Of a stretch of 64,000 bases of DNA, positions 34,561-55,913 are shown piece after piece. Location of the stretch: positions 15,484,501 to 15,548,500 of the forward strand of contig NC_066837.1 of the NCBI RefSeq assembly GCF_001640805.2. The letters are read 5' to 3'. The first letter of the stretch is position 1. Each line of letters begins with the position of its first letter. This stretch comes from Lates calcarifer (lineage: Eukaryota; Chordata; Actinopteri; Centropomidae). The position numbers and the translations under genes were made by a program. The notes under the pieces are model-generated. The model did no database searches, had not been told where the DNA came from, and saw only the letters and a program-made list of their open reading frames with translations.

Positions 34561-37500
34561 TATGTGCATCCTACCCTGCCCTGCATTGACTTGGCTGACA
34601 TTTTCCAGCATCTCAGCCACAGCCACCTTCTTTTTCCTCTCCGGGTTGAGCTTAAAGTACATCATCATGGCTGCCTTGCGTACTGCCAGCTCAAACTTAC
34701 TCTCTGTCGACAACTTGCGCACATCGGCCTCATTCTCTGGAGTAATTCCTAGCAGAGGATGACACACGGAAAAAAGTTCAGGAATAACATACACAAATGC
34801 ACAAACATGGATATGCACGTAAATGCATACTGTATACCTTTTTTCTGAATCCAACAGCGCTGCAGTGCTCTTGCTGCTCCTTTTCTTCCCTGTTTAGCTG
34901 CTTTGATCAACCAATTAACAGCCAGATGATTATTTACCTCTGCGTCCTTCTCTTCAGCGAGAATCAAGTAGTGCTGACCCAGCTGAAACACAGAAGAGAG
35001 GTGGAAGAGAATAGTTTATGGCCTTAGTCTAACTTAAACCTGTCAATATAATGTGACATAAAGTTCACATTATAGTGGTGCTCAAACTCCAAAGACCTGA
35101 AATGTATTGAGATATAACATAGACTAGTTTGTATACATAATGTTTGATGTGATTGTATTATATATTAGCAGTTAGGACCTATTCCATGTTAAATTTGTTA
35201 CACTAAGTCATGTCATAGTGTATATCGATAACATATTGCAATATTAAGCATGGATTCTACTGATACAATGACTACAGACCCATAATTCTCTTTCCCTGTG
35301 GCCATCAGTGCCTCTGTCACAGCTAGTCTTTTCCAAGGGCAGCAGAAGCCTCAGTGGCATATCAAGTGACTGTTTTCTAATCTTAACTGTCATCTCATAA
35401 CTTCTTTCTCTCACAGTTATCAAATGCATCTGTTAGTATGAAGATGAGATGTGTTTGCATTTGAAGCATCTCTGCATCAGTATCTTCCCGTCTATGTTAC
35501 ATACAATAAACATAAGCTCTTACAAACCTGTTTTATTAGCACGACAGTGTTGTCAAGGCATCTAAATATTTACAATAGTAATGTGAATGAACAACCACTG
35601 TGCTCATACAGTAACAAATGACTCCCTGTGTATGATTTGTATTCGAGCTGTAGGTGTACACCTTGTCTATCACAATGTGTGGCTCGTCTGTTATGAAATA
35701 TGACACATCATTGGAGTTTCTGAACCATTCTTCAGTGTACTGATGTGGTCACGTGTTTTGACATGTTCACTTTCACACACCATCTGCTGTTATTTAGGTA
35801 CATGGTATGAATGGCATATAGCATGAGGAAGTTAAAGCCACATAACTACCAACATAAGAGTTTACCCTTTCAGAGCTGGTGCATCTTAAATGTGAACTCT
35901 GGTCTCATCTTCCACCTCTACCCCCCTTTTCTCATGCTAGCATATGTGTGCGAGTTGGTAGAGAACAGAGAGGAATGTGAATATTTCATTATTATTTGTG
36001 AAAATTCAGCGCATGCTGCAATACCCTGTAATAGTGTTTTTAATGATTAGTATGTGTGACAGTATCTTGTGTATCATATTCACAGTCTGGAATCAGCTTC
36101 CAAGTGGCCAAAAATAGACGCTTGCTCTCAACCAGACTGAGTCAACCAGCAGGACCGAAAACAATGCCAAGTTCCAGTCTGTATGCATGTGCTTTCCCTT
36201 ACTCGCGTCTGAGCTCTGGCATCACCGGCTTTGGCCTTCTCTTCCATCTGCTCCATGGACAAATCCTCCTCTGGTTCTTCATCTGAAGGAGAGGAGAGAG
36301 ACAAGAGGTGATGCTTTAAATGTATCTATCAATCTCAATCAATCAAAACTGACTCTCTGAATCACTGGATTACATTGAGTCTTTGCTGCCAAACTTGTAG
36401 TCATATAACTTCATTGAAGGAGCAGCATGACTCGGTGCTGATTTTTACACATACTGTGTATACAGTACAGCCAGTAATGAGCATACCCCACCTGTCATAT
36501 ATCTTGTAACATGAGCATAAAAAGAAGTCAGAGGTGTAGATCTGTTCACTATGTGAGACTGTGTGCATTTTAAGCACGTCTGTATCTGTCTGTCTAATAT
36601 TTTGTGACAGGACAACACCATGCCCAGCTCCTATGTCAAACTAATACTTGTCGATTGCACTGCATCTCCCCAGTGTCCTTTAAGCAAAGGGGTTCAGCTT
36701 CTTTGCCTGTAGCCCTTTTTCAAATGCCACAGTCTCTCATCACCAGCAAAATCTCTTATTGGTGTAACAAGTGTGGTTTCACTACCTGTGGCTCTGAAAT
36801 ATAATAACAGGTTCTAATTTAAATGTTGTGGTAATATTGCCAGTTTCTACACAGAAGCTGTGGAAAATAAACCTTTGGGTTTCAGTAACTGTAAAATGAT
36901 AATAGTCAGTTCTTGACCTAAATGCCAACATCACCATGCTAACATGCTAACAAAGACAATGCTAACAAGCTGCTTAGCAGGTATAATTCACAGTGACTTT
37001 ATCTCAGTTTGGCATGTGCACGTGCTAACATTTGCTAATTAGCATTAAACACAATGTACAGCTGAGACTGATGTGAGTGTAATTTGTTTTGCAAGTAGTA
37101 AGTAGTATAGTAGAAAGTATTTCACAAATGTAATCTTTGACCTGATGATGGTTGCATCACCAAGAGCATCTCCAAAGTTCAATCTGAGCACATGTCACGG
37201 TAATCAATTGAATTGTTGTTGAGACATTCAGCCATAGCTAAAAATGTAATAACTCACAGACTGGCTGACAACAGAGTCATGCATGGCTCTATGGATAAAA
37301 AGGTTCACCAAGGTATGTGTTGCTTGCATGTAAATAGAGTGTTCAGGAGTTGAGGTCAGATGTTGACTACTGCTCTTCTGTCAGCTTTTTTTTTTTTTTT
37401 TTTTTAAACATTCATCAGGTGATACCAGTGGCCTAACAAGCATCCTGTAACAAGGATCTAAATGTCTTACCAATTAATAATAATAATGCCTTTATTTTTA

Positions 37501-38450
37501 TTAAAGTAGCTATATTCATTTTAATCATGTTATTAATGCTTGTATAATGCCTTGCATGCAGAAATGCAGCTCCAATTGCTTTACAACACAGGATTAAAAC
37601 GGGGACACAAAGTTAGCTAAAGCAAGTCTCTATTCTGGCCAAGAGAGATGTTCATCCAAGTGCAGGGTTACTCTGCTACAAATGGAAAGACATTCCAAAA
37701 CACAGCACAAGGCTTATCACTTCAACACAGCAATGGGTCTGCGGTCAGCGGCTTCAGTTCTCAGTGTCATTAAAACTCACAATGTGTGCTGTAATCCCAG
37801 AACTTAGAATAAAAGCATTCATACCATCATCCTCTTCATCATGGGCATCTTCTTCCTCTGCTTTTCTAAGTCTTTCCTGCATTATCACCCGCTTGGCCAT
37901 GGAGGCAAAGGTGCGTTTTGCGGGGGCGGTGGAAGAAGTTGCAGGAGCTTGTGGCGGAAGCAGTGGTGGAGGAAGAAGGAGGGGGATCTGTCTGAGTGTT
38001 ACAGGCCATGCTGCTGGCTGAAGTAGTGGAGGCAGAGGTGAGCTTGGAAAAGGGTGAAATTTTGGAGATTTGAGGGGTAGGTTGTTTAGGAGGAGGAACA
38101 AGTGGTGTTTTGTTTAGAGCAGGAGAGGAAGGTTTGGTGGAAACAGTTTTAGAAGCAGGTTTAGAAGACGCAGCAGCAGATAAGGGCTTTGACCTGTCTA
38201 AAGAAGGAGGGGGGTCCAGTGGTTTAGATGTGGTTTGAGCTGATCGTGGAGAGGCATAGGAGGATTTTCTGGGTTCTGTTGTTTCCGGGGAGGATGGAGA
38301 TTTGGCGGGCTGAGAGGGTGTAGCGGAGAGGTTACTGGAGACGGTCGAGGGAGGAATCTGTGTGGGGGAGGGAGGGGAGGATCCATCCAGGACAGGGCAT
38401 GACCCCTGGGTGTTGACAGGGGTGGGTGTTGATGGGAAATCCTTCTCCAT
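30850..38450 (-). CDS. wfs1: Wolframin (WFS1), ER membrane glycoprotein
   Basis: Wolframin is a multipass ER membrane protein in calcium homeostasis and the unfolded protein response. Coding exons 5' to 3' are 38450-37825 (with a frame break, see below), 36282-36203, 34982-34838, 34748-34575, 34284-34207, 34126-33987, 33512-33267, 33123-32845, 32337-32174 and 32041-30850, about 1020 residues (human 890). The N-terminal 190 residues are Ser/Pro/Thr-rich and poorly conserved. Then come a helical repeat region ([43 protein letters not shown]), the transmembrane core ([46 protein letters not shown]) and the lumenal C-terminus ([41 protein letters not shown]). In the first coding exon the frame changes between about 38003 and 37947: either a 55-base intron or a one-base insertion. 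Head-to-head with crmp1. Confidence 0.94.
33847..33919. repeat. (CA)n microsatellite
   Basis: More than 30 AC/CA units in a wfs1 intron; the longest simple repeat in the window. Confidence 0.97.
34517..34553. repeat. (GT)n microsatellite
   Basis: About 18 GT units just downstream of wfs1 exon 34748-34575. Confidence 0.95.
36900..37320 (+). mobile_element. Interspersed fish repeat (GCTAACATTTGCTAATTAGC family)
   Basis: The segment with ATGCTAACATGCTAAC, GCTAACATTTGCTAATTAGC, TACAGCTGAGACTGATG, TTTGACCTGATGATGG and TTGTTGAGACATT in this order matches, from memory, an interspersed repeat common near microsatellites and in introns of spiny-rayed fish. It is non-coding, in the wfs1 intron between 36283 and 37824. 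Class (MITE or SINE) not assigned. Confidence 0.6.
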
Positions 38451-39058
38451 TTTTCCTGGGAGAAAAAAAACACCTGAGTAAATATATCATGACAACCGAA
38501 TACTGCAGTAAAATAATCGAGGTAATTTCTAATGATGAGTCATAAGTGAAGACATAGCTGGGCAGTGGACCCTGTGAACTCCCTGTCAGAGAACCTGGAG
38601 GAAACTTTCCTCTGGATATTTTACACCTAAAATATAACACCTTTCCTTCAGTAGTCTTGACAGGGAAGCAAACGAGTGAAACCCTGTTTTTTCTCCTCAA
38701 TGTGAGTCATCTTTGTGAGAGAAGAAGCAGGATATTTAATGGAATATCAGTTTCAGTTACATGCAATTAAACCAAACAAAATGGCAAATGAAAGCAGGGA
38801 CATACAGGCAACTTAACATAATGATATATATAATATATATAACAATTATATATATTTCCAAAAGATTATATGAATAAGTATCATAAAATCTGTCTTGACA
38901 CTAGTTTAGGTTAATTACTCAGCTTCGTCCTGCACGCGCCGACAGAGACACTTCGCGAGTTTACGGAAACTCTGAACTTCAAGCTAAGTAGCCTTCATTC
39001 TCAACACTAAACCTGCGCCAAGTCAACACATAGTAAAGCAACGTAAAGGAAACCTTAC
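38451..39058 (-). other. wfs1: First intron of wfs1
   Basis: Between the noncoding exon donor (CCAA before GTAAGG) and the acceptor (TTTCTCCCAG) five bases before the wfs1 ATG. No other feature was seen apart from an AT-rich stretch near 38820-38860. Confidence 0.6.
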
Positions 39059-39200
39059 TTGGTCACTAACTGAGCAGATTTCTTCAGGGTGTAATGTAAA
39101 TTACTCTCCTGAGTTTAAACGTTGTGTCTGTTGCCCATGCTGAGGTAAATTCCGCTCCATATAGTTCTCTGAAACCAGATACGAACACTTGCTGCACGTC
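39059..39200 (-). other. wfs1: wfs1 5' noncoding exon (5' end approximate)
   Basis: The donor GTGACCAA before GTAAGGTTT (minus strand) lies upstream of the coding exon, which itself starts with an acceptor five bases before the ATG. Human WFS1 also has a noncoding first exon. The 5' limit is a guess. Confidence 0.55.
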
Positions 39201-39345
39201 TCTGGTCTATAAACAACACCCCAACTTTGTGACCCGCCCTCTTAAAATAGACTGTCCCTTAATAGGGGGTAATGAACGCCCATCAAATGGCAAAGTTGTC
39301 TGATTGGTCATTAGTTGTTCTTGCTTCGTAAACCTGTGAAGGCTG
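39201..39345 (-). promoter_or_regulatory. wfs1: wfs1 promoter with CCAAT box
   Basis: A minus-strand GACCAATCA motif (about 39300-39308) sits roughly 100-150 bases upstream of the inferred first exon. I looked for a full ER-stress element (CCAAT-N9-CCACG) and did not find one at this CCAAT. Confidence 0.4.
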
Positions 39346-40849
39346 AAGGATTTTAACAATTTCTATCACCTCTTCAAACGTTTTCTCAACTCTATCCTTT
39401 TTTTTTCTCTGTTTGTATTAAAAGAAAATATAAGTAAATGTTATCTCGCGTAAAAAAAACTTTGAAACAGTGGGTTACTGCTATTCAGTGAAGCTGTATG
39501 TGCTGTTATGTCAACCGAATGGTCGCACCATTTAAGTAGATTAAGAGGTTCCAGGTTAAAAGCTACTGTATATAGGCCTAGCCTTAATCGAGTTTGTCTT
39601 TCTCCCATATGGCACCAGTCGGCAACAGGAGTGTCTGCTGAAATGCTGGGAAAGCCAACTGTCTAATGAGTAATAAGGTAACACTTCATAGTAAGGGGAC
39701 ATCAGTATATCATCAGTTTCCCCACACATGAGATTATATGTCTGCATTAAACTGCTTTTACTGAGCAGCAACATGTAACCTAGGTGATCAAATGCATAGC
39801 TCTGATATGCCCTTTTCATTGGTTTTCCGCAGGTTTAATGGCACATAAATTAACGTGAAGTAACTGTGGGTTAACACTAACTGATGATCCATTAAGCATT
39901 AAGTATTGATGTGACTTTAAGCAACTGGGATTCGTGATACACCCTGCATTAATTCCTTTGATCATCATGACCCATGCATTAATTATGTATCAGCCTACTT
40001 AAGCATATGATTCCTACCCTTATTATAAAGTGTTTTCTTATGATATTAATCATCATATCATGTGCCCTATATGCTACAGGCCTACATGCAGATACAGATA
40101 CATGTGCTCTACATAGTGCAAAACTGTTTGTACACGTGCACCAGAGACCTGTGTGCACCGCAATTCAATCCAATAGGCGTGCATTTTTCGTCTGGGAGCT
40201 GTCCACCTGCATGAGTACTGAACAGACAGCTCCCAGCCCCCCCTCCCTCGCCCTTTCCCAGTGTCCCTACGGGCCACGAGAAGGACAGTCTGTTGCTGTC
40301 TGGACAAGATTTCATCTCATCACTGTCGGCGCACATCAGCAAATATCCCATGAGCATACAGGTCACTGGTTTTGGCCGAGTAGAAATAAAAAACAAAGCA
40401 CCTGCTACAGGCTGGAGCTTCTCACCTGAGCAGCAGGTTGCGCTCAGTCAAGGCCAGTGTGAAATAAACCAATAACCTCCTTGTATGACAATAGTCCGTG
40501 AACTCTAAAGGCACATTTTCCATTTTCTGCCCATCCCTCCAGATGTGGGTTACAAGATGACACGGGCTGGTTTAATCCGCTGATGGTGTGACCTGCTCAC
40601 GCACAGCCCCCCACATTAAAAGGAAAGAGAGAGGGCTGGTAGAGAGACAAAGACAAAGAGAGGGGGCAGACACCCCGACATGCTCTCATTTTGTTTGTGT
40701 GTATGTCAGTACGTATGGTCACTAACTAATGCAGTTTTCACATTAAAACTAGTTCAGAGTCACACCAGCACGCCTTCTATCAAAACTGGAGCACTGCATC
40801 ATTTCACTGTTTTTCATGTGTGTGTGTGTGTGTGTTAGGAGGCGGGATC
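39346..40849. other. Spacer between divergent wfs1 and crmp1
   Basis: No exon supported. In many vertebrates JAKMIP1 lies in this interval; no JAKMIP-like coiled-coil coding sequence was seen. Confidence 0.5.
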
Positions 40850-41020
40850 CTTAGGTAGCCCGGAGAGAGCTGCTTTTTACAGTTCACAGCATCGAATGAG
40901 CGCGCTTGCCCGAAGAGGCGGGACTGTGACCCGGTTAGACATAAAACGAGCAGGGCTGCTGTCTCCATCGTTTCAGATTTAGGGGGGGAAACGTCTCCGT
41001 CTCCCGTGGATTAAGCCACG
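40850..41020 (+). promoter_or_regulatory. crmp1: crmp1 promoter P1 (long isoform)
   Basis: GC box (GAGGCGGGAC, about 40914-40923), then a TATA-like CATAAAACG (40940-40948) and a short G-rich leader directly before the ATG at 41021. Confidence 0.5.
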
Positions 41021-50462
<9,442 letters not shown>

Positions 50463-51700
50463 ACACTTGACTGTGCACAAAAGCGTGGTTGTTGTGGGGG
50501 TTTCACCTCTTGAGTGTGTGTGAGTGTATGTGTATGACTGAGAGTGTGAGCACACTGGCACGAATGAATACCTTTGTATTTTTTTTTGGGGAGTACAATG
50601 GTGACACGCTCTTTTTAGACCATTATGATTTTATCAGTCTGCCTTGAGTCCACGGTCACTGAGGAGAAGTGCATTTATACTTCTGATAAAACAAGAGTGT
50701 GATTAACAATCAACCAAGTCATTCAAAACCACGAAAAACTCACAGACTCATGATCGGGGCACTCACACACACACAGATCTGGTGTTGGACCCCCTCCAAG
50801 CACCTAAATGTGACCCCAGTAATACATCATAATGTTGTTGTCTCCTTTCCCGCGAGCATGACTTCCTCCTTAATCTTTTTCACATCCCACGTCTTACTGT
50901 GTGAGTCTGCTCAGACATGGTGCTCCTCTCCACCCATCTGGTGGACAGCTGAAGAAATAACACATTTCTCCTGCATCTGGTTTTCAACATCTTGGCAATA
51001 TTTGTTTCAATGTGGCTCAAGTGGATCAGTTATACATATTGCATGGACACATCTTTAGGTGTTGCACTAGTTGTGGTTTATTGTTACAATGGAGGAACAC
51101 TTAAAATTGTACTCAAGGCACATTTGTGTTGAACAGCACAAACAGTATTCTTATATTGGTAAGTGTATGCTTTGAACACATAATTACATTCACTGTGGGT
51201 AGAGCCAACTGTTACCAGGTTTAAAACACAATCATTTATTTTAACATTACTGTGAACTTCAATAAAAGCAATGCAACTTCCACTCCACCATCAGATACTA
51301 TATGCAAATGTGTCAATACTCTCCTATAAAGTGTTAAGTAGATGAGCAGTTGAAACAAACACAAAAACTGCAGAAAGAATTTTTAGGTTGCTGTACCTAT
51401 GTAATAGCATTTCACAGTTAAGACTTTATTATGTGTGTGCTAGTTTTCTGCCAAACACCCATGCCAGAAATAGACCTTTGTTGTGATGACATGCTCAACT
51501 CACTGCTGTAAAAGGGCTTCAGCTCCCAACACCACTCTATCAAAACTTCACTTTTTAAGCTGTTTTTATTTCATTGTATTGATTCTGGATGTTTTCTTGG
51601 TACATTTAGTGTTTCTATGCCGCTCTGTTTTTGTTGCTGTTGTCTGGTGTCTCCAATGGAACCACTAATGATCAATAAAGACTTGACTGTTGTCAGAAAT
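50463..51700 (+). other. crmp1: crmp1 3' UTR
   Basis: Non-coding sequence after the stop, with AATAAA at about 51261 and again at 51674-51679. The second is followed by TG-rich sequence typical of a cleavage site. Confidence 0.6.
51674..51679 (+). other. crmp1: Candidate distal crmp1 polyadenylation signal
   Basis: AATAAA followed within 20 bases by TTGACTGTTGTC. Confidence 0.6.
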
Positions 51701-52849
51701 TATGGTAAAACAAACATTTCTGAGATTGAATACTGACTGAGTTAATATTACGTGTGACTCCAGCTGTGATTGTGATTCAGATTCAGAATTCGAATACTTT
51801 CTGACGCCATGTTTTCATCTTTTTGTCTAGTATTTGTGCCAGTAAATTCTGTCAGGTTGAATTGGTGCTTCATGTAGCCATCCAGGTGACACGCAATTGA
51901 TGGTAAGCCTAAAGCAGGATTTTCAATTCCAAGTAATGCCACTCCAGTAAAGAACCTGCACTGTATTAATTTAGCACATTATATTTCCTTTTAGAGAGAT
52001 GGAGAGGGAAAATGTGATCTGCAGAGAGGTTTATTATTGGGCCCAATAGAAAAAACTATATCAAACTTAACCTTGAAATGGAAGGAGCACACAAATTACT
52101 TAAACAGAAATCTGTTTAACCTCAGAAGCAAATATTGGACTGGGTAGGAAATTAAAATATTTCACGGATCAATACTGAATGCAGGTTGTAAGGACATTTG
52201 TGATCATCAAGATAGTTCTGTGTCCGTTTATAGCCTCATTTCAGAAATTCATAAAAGACTATTCTGACCAATTGAACTGAAATACATTTCAATTAAATTC
52301 TTTTGTATCTGTTGTTGGGCAAGTAAATGAAGAGATTAAGGACAAGAGACACACTAACTGTCAAATCTTTCCTTCATTAGAAACATTTAAGTTGGAAATA
52401 TTTAATGGTTTGAGACTGAACATTCATCTGGAGAACCAGGTTGAAATGTACTGTCAGTACAAACACCAATATTAACAAAATATTAAGCTAAATTATTTAA
52501 GCTTTATTAAGCATTAAACTGCATGTGAGCAACAAGTTCTTTAATAGGATGACACTTGTGTAAGTATGTTGTGAAATATGACTTGTTACTAACAGTTATG
52601 GTGTAATATGCAGCTCAGCAGTTTGATATTTAATAGGTTGACTAATTAATTCTACATTTAATTTGAGCACGTGAAAACAGTCTATTTTAGCTTCCACGTT
52701 TTCCTCCTTCACTTTTTAAGTATGAAAAAGCAAGACACAACAGCACCTCTGGCCATAGCCTAGTATATATTTAATACATTAAAACATGTTTTGATAATGC
52801 AACCTGAGGATGCTAATGTCAGTCAGTCTGCCCCTCTGTTCGACATGTC
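51701..52849. other. Intergenic, nothing recognised
   Basis: AT-rich with no coding signal. A short ATTCAGATTCAG-like stretch at about 51770-51790 resembles a LINE tail but has no body attached. Confidence 0.4.
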
Positions 52850-53235
52850 CAAACATGAAACAACTCAATAAACGAGGTTTGGTCCAAAGAATACAATGTA
52901 CAGACAGAATAGCAAGATAAAAGTTCAAGTTTACTAGAAGTCAAAGGAAAGCAAAGACTAGTAACAGGCAGGCAGAGAAACTGAGGTGAAGATGAGCAGA
53001 AGTTCAAAAAGTCAGCTGGGATTCATTACAGGCAAAAACTGGCAGGCAAGGGGGAAAACTGCTGGAACACTAAAGCGGATAAGACACACTAGACAATCTG
53101 GTGGGGGATGTTGGGGAAATGGGCTGGTATAAGCACTAAAGAGCTGATGAGGGAATGGAGAACAGGTGTGTAGGTGGGTGTAGTAGTCAGGTGACAGGGG
53201 AATGGCAAGAACACTGGGATTACTGCAGTGCAGGT
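52850..53235 (-). mobile_element. Interspersed repeat, minus strand (LTR- or SINE-like, class unclear)
   Basis: Read on the minus strand this is a CT-rich block with CCTGTCACCTGACTAC, CACACCTGTTCTCCATTCCC, CAGATTGTCTAGTGTGTC and TTGCCTGCCAGTTTTTGCCTG. It resembles widespread CT-rich fish repeats. There is no intact ORF and no clear terminal repeat. Confidence 0.4.
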
Positions 53236-53486
53236 TTATCTGGATCTGGAAAACACAGACATAGGAAAACATAAAGAGGAACTTAAAAAACATTTTTTCT
53301 TTAAAGACCTGTAGCATTCTAACTTCTTACCCAACCACAGTGATGGACGTGACACTTCAAGACCCCGGAACACCAGTGTGGGGTGTGGTTCCAGGTGTAA
53401 CAAGAACGCTTGTGACCTCAACCAACCACAGAGCTCCGGTATTTCGACGTCACGCAATCACGGAATGCGACTGTCGAAATCAAAAG

Positions 53487-53511
53487 ACCGCCATATTGGC
53501 GGGAAAACGCG
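53487..53511 (+). promoter_or_regulatory. Composite YY1/E2F-like site
   Basis: GACCGCCATATTGGCGGGAA joins a YY1-like CCGCCAT to an E2F-like TTGGCGGGAA. It stands about 70-90 bases upstream of the decayed THAP exon and is probably its old promoter. Confidence 0.45.
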
Positions 53512-53581
53512 CTGTTCAAATTACTTCCAGGAATACCACTGCTAGTCAGCTAGCTTGTCCCTTTGCCTGCTGTATTTATAA

Positions 53582-53790
53582 AAAGTGAACCTGGTGGACG
53601 GCTGTTGCACCCCGGGATGCCAAAATAGTCGAGGTCAGGAAAAAGGGGGAACGTTTTATCGGATTCCCAAAGACCCTGAAAGATGACTGGATTACTGCCA
53701 TAAAACCTGCTAGAAGCCGACAGAGGAAAATGGGGCGGTGGGAGCCCAGAGACAACGGTCTCCGCTTATGTAGTGATCTCCTCACATCAG
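53582..53790 (+). pseudogene. Decayed THAP-domain first exon
   Basis: The translation NLVDGCCTPGCQNSRG...GGTFYRIPKDPER, then DWITAIKP, then RLCSDLLTSG is a THAP zinc-finger domain (C-x4-C, YRIPKDPER, conserved Trp, CS-x-H region). It carries three lesions. The start codon position reads AAAGTGAAC, with no ATG. A frameshift after PER creates an immediate TGA. The His of the C-x2-H zinc pair is Leu. It ends at a donor-like CATCAG/GTAGGC, so it looks like the first exon of a former THAP gene or of a P-element/Harbinger-type transposon. No downstream exon was recognised. Confidence 0.65.
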
Positions 53791-55858
53791 GTAGGCCTAT
53801 AGGATCCAACGCGTCCCAACTTTAATATCGTGGTTATTTTATTGTCCGCTCCGGCTGTCTCAAAAGCACACCGGGGGCATTGGAAGGGTCAGTAATATTT
53901 CATCTATTACGTTTTGCAATATATCTTTCAATTTCCGTGGATTTAAAGTGTGAAGTGAACTCTGACGGCTTGAAATCGGCGCTGGAGCATTTTAATTTTT
54001 GCTCAGGCTTTTCCTGCCGTCATGCGACGCTTGGAGCACCATAACTATAAGTGATGCTGCATGTGGTCAGATGTGAAACATGCCTGACACTCACAACGAG
54101 GGAGGGCAGCAAAACACTGGTTGTCGGTGTAGTGTGATGTTACTCTTGAAGACCTGCTGGTGTTGTGACAGAGAGATGTTGTGTTGTGATTGTGAAAAGA
54201 TTGGAATCATGTTTGCCAGGTGATTTTTGTCACCTCCTGACTGTTTTAGTGTGAAAGTTAATTCAAAGCTCTGACCTTTTGTCTATAGCACCTCAGTCAA
54301 ACTGTACCGCCATCAAGTTGCGCCTTTAATGAATGCTTTGGTCCATGATGAGGTCTAAAAAAAACTACAAACTAGTCAAGATCTAAAAAAACAATTAACC
54401 AAATTTCCACCAAGTTTGCTGTGTCGCTGTGGTGTCTGACCCCTACAAGACCAAAATGTGTGCAATCAAAATTGCAGTTTTGAAATGGAATTAGCGGAAC
54501 TTATATAACAAGAATTTTATCACAGAACTTTTTATCTGGTTATATACTGTGGCTGTCAGCTTGTTATCGCCCTGAAAATGCTTTTCACTTCCAGTGTTTC
54601 ACAACACTGTATATAATTAATTATGCAACGTCTGTAGTATATCTACACCCATCTGTGGTCCCAGAGGAATGTTTCCTTTTTATTGTAGTCCTTGACAATA
54701 ACAGCTAATTTACTTCACTTAATTTTCACATTTCATCTGGCAGAGATTGGCATCACTTGTTCTAAAATGTTTTCTCAAGGAAAACTCTTTGTGAATGAGT
54801 TTATTTGAAATTGATGTTTTTTTTAAATTTACACTCCTCATGCGACAGTTGCATAATTATTATGTTAAAGCATCACATCAGAATAGAAGGTTTGAAGATT
54901 AGAAGATCAGTTGTAGTTTCCTGCTAAGATCCTCTGTGTTATATTCTTATAGAAAATATTGATATAATACTGTACTTACATATATTTTTAATGTCTAAGA
55001 GGAGACAAGAAATTCTGCATGAAAATTACTACATGATACTCAGTAGCTGTATGATGAGATATGTAATTTCTATCTCAGCTTTAAATGCTTGATACATGCA
55101 GTACCATATAAATAATGAAGTGACTTTCCCATGCTATATGCTGATAAAAATGTAAAGCTCACAAAAATTTTCAGTGTACCCAATTGGAAATATAAGAACA
55201 TTTTGAATTAGCACATAGTAACAGATGTAATCAGCAGATGTAGCCAATAGTGGTTATATGCAGTAATGCAAAGCAGAGTAATAACAGCAATAATTTCAGT
55301 ATTTCTACAGTTACATGATCTTCCCAGTGAAACCTCTTTGAGTCTACTAGCTTCACATATTTTTTATTCATAACATTCAGACTGCATATATGAAAAGAAC
55401 ATTTTCTGGCTTCTGCTGAAGATGAACTGATTCCAGACAACATCACCTTCACAGAGACCAAGAGAGACCTGCATGCTGCCACTGCCATCTGCTCTGGGAG
55501 CAAACCAAAGGGATGTAATATTGAGCTTGTGAGAGTGAAATTATGCAAGTTTTCCATTTTTTGCAGTAGGTCATGAAATCACAGAAACAGAAAGCATTCT
55601 GTTGTGTGGGTGTGGATGTGTGTGTGTAGGGTGCATACAGAAGTCTGAACAGGTGCCATAACAATACAGAGACTTCCCATCCCTTGAAACAGTATAGGCT
55701 GCTCTTTGGGAATAACAGAGGATCGACTGCATCCAGGCAAATTACTGAGCCAGCTGTGCTGTTCTTCTACTGCTGATGGTCCCTCAGGTCCTAGCTATGC
55801 ATATCTGAGCTCCACTTACTATGAAATAAACAAATAAATAAATAAACAAACAAACAAA

Positions 55859-55862
<4 letters not shown>

Positions 55863-55910
<48 letters not shown>
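55863..55910. repeat. (AT)n microsatellite
   Basis: About 24 AT units, preceded by an AAATA/AAACA-type simple sequence. Confidence 0.97.

Positions 55911-55913
<3 letters not shown>

Noticed and set aside
39280..39330. ER-stress element (CCAAT-N9-CCACG) in the wfs1 promoter
   Set aside because: The CCAAT is present on the minus strand but the sequence nine bases on is not CCACG.
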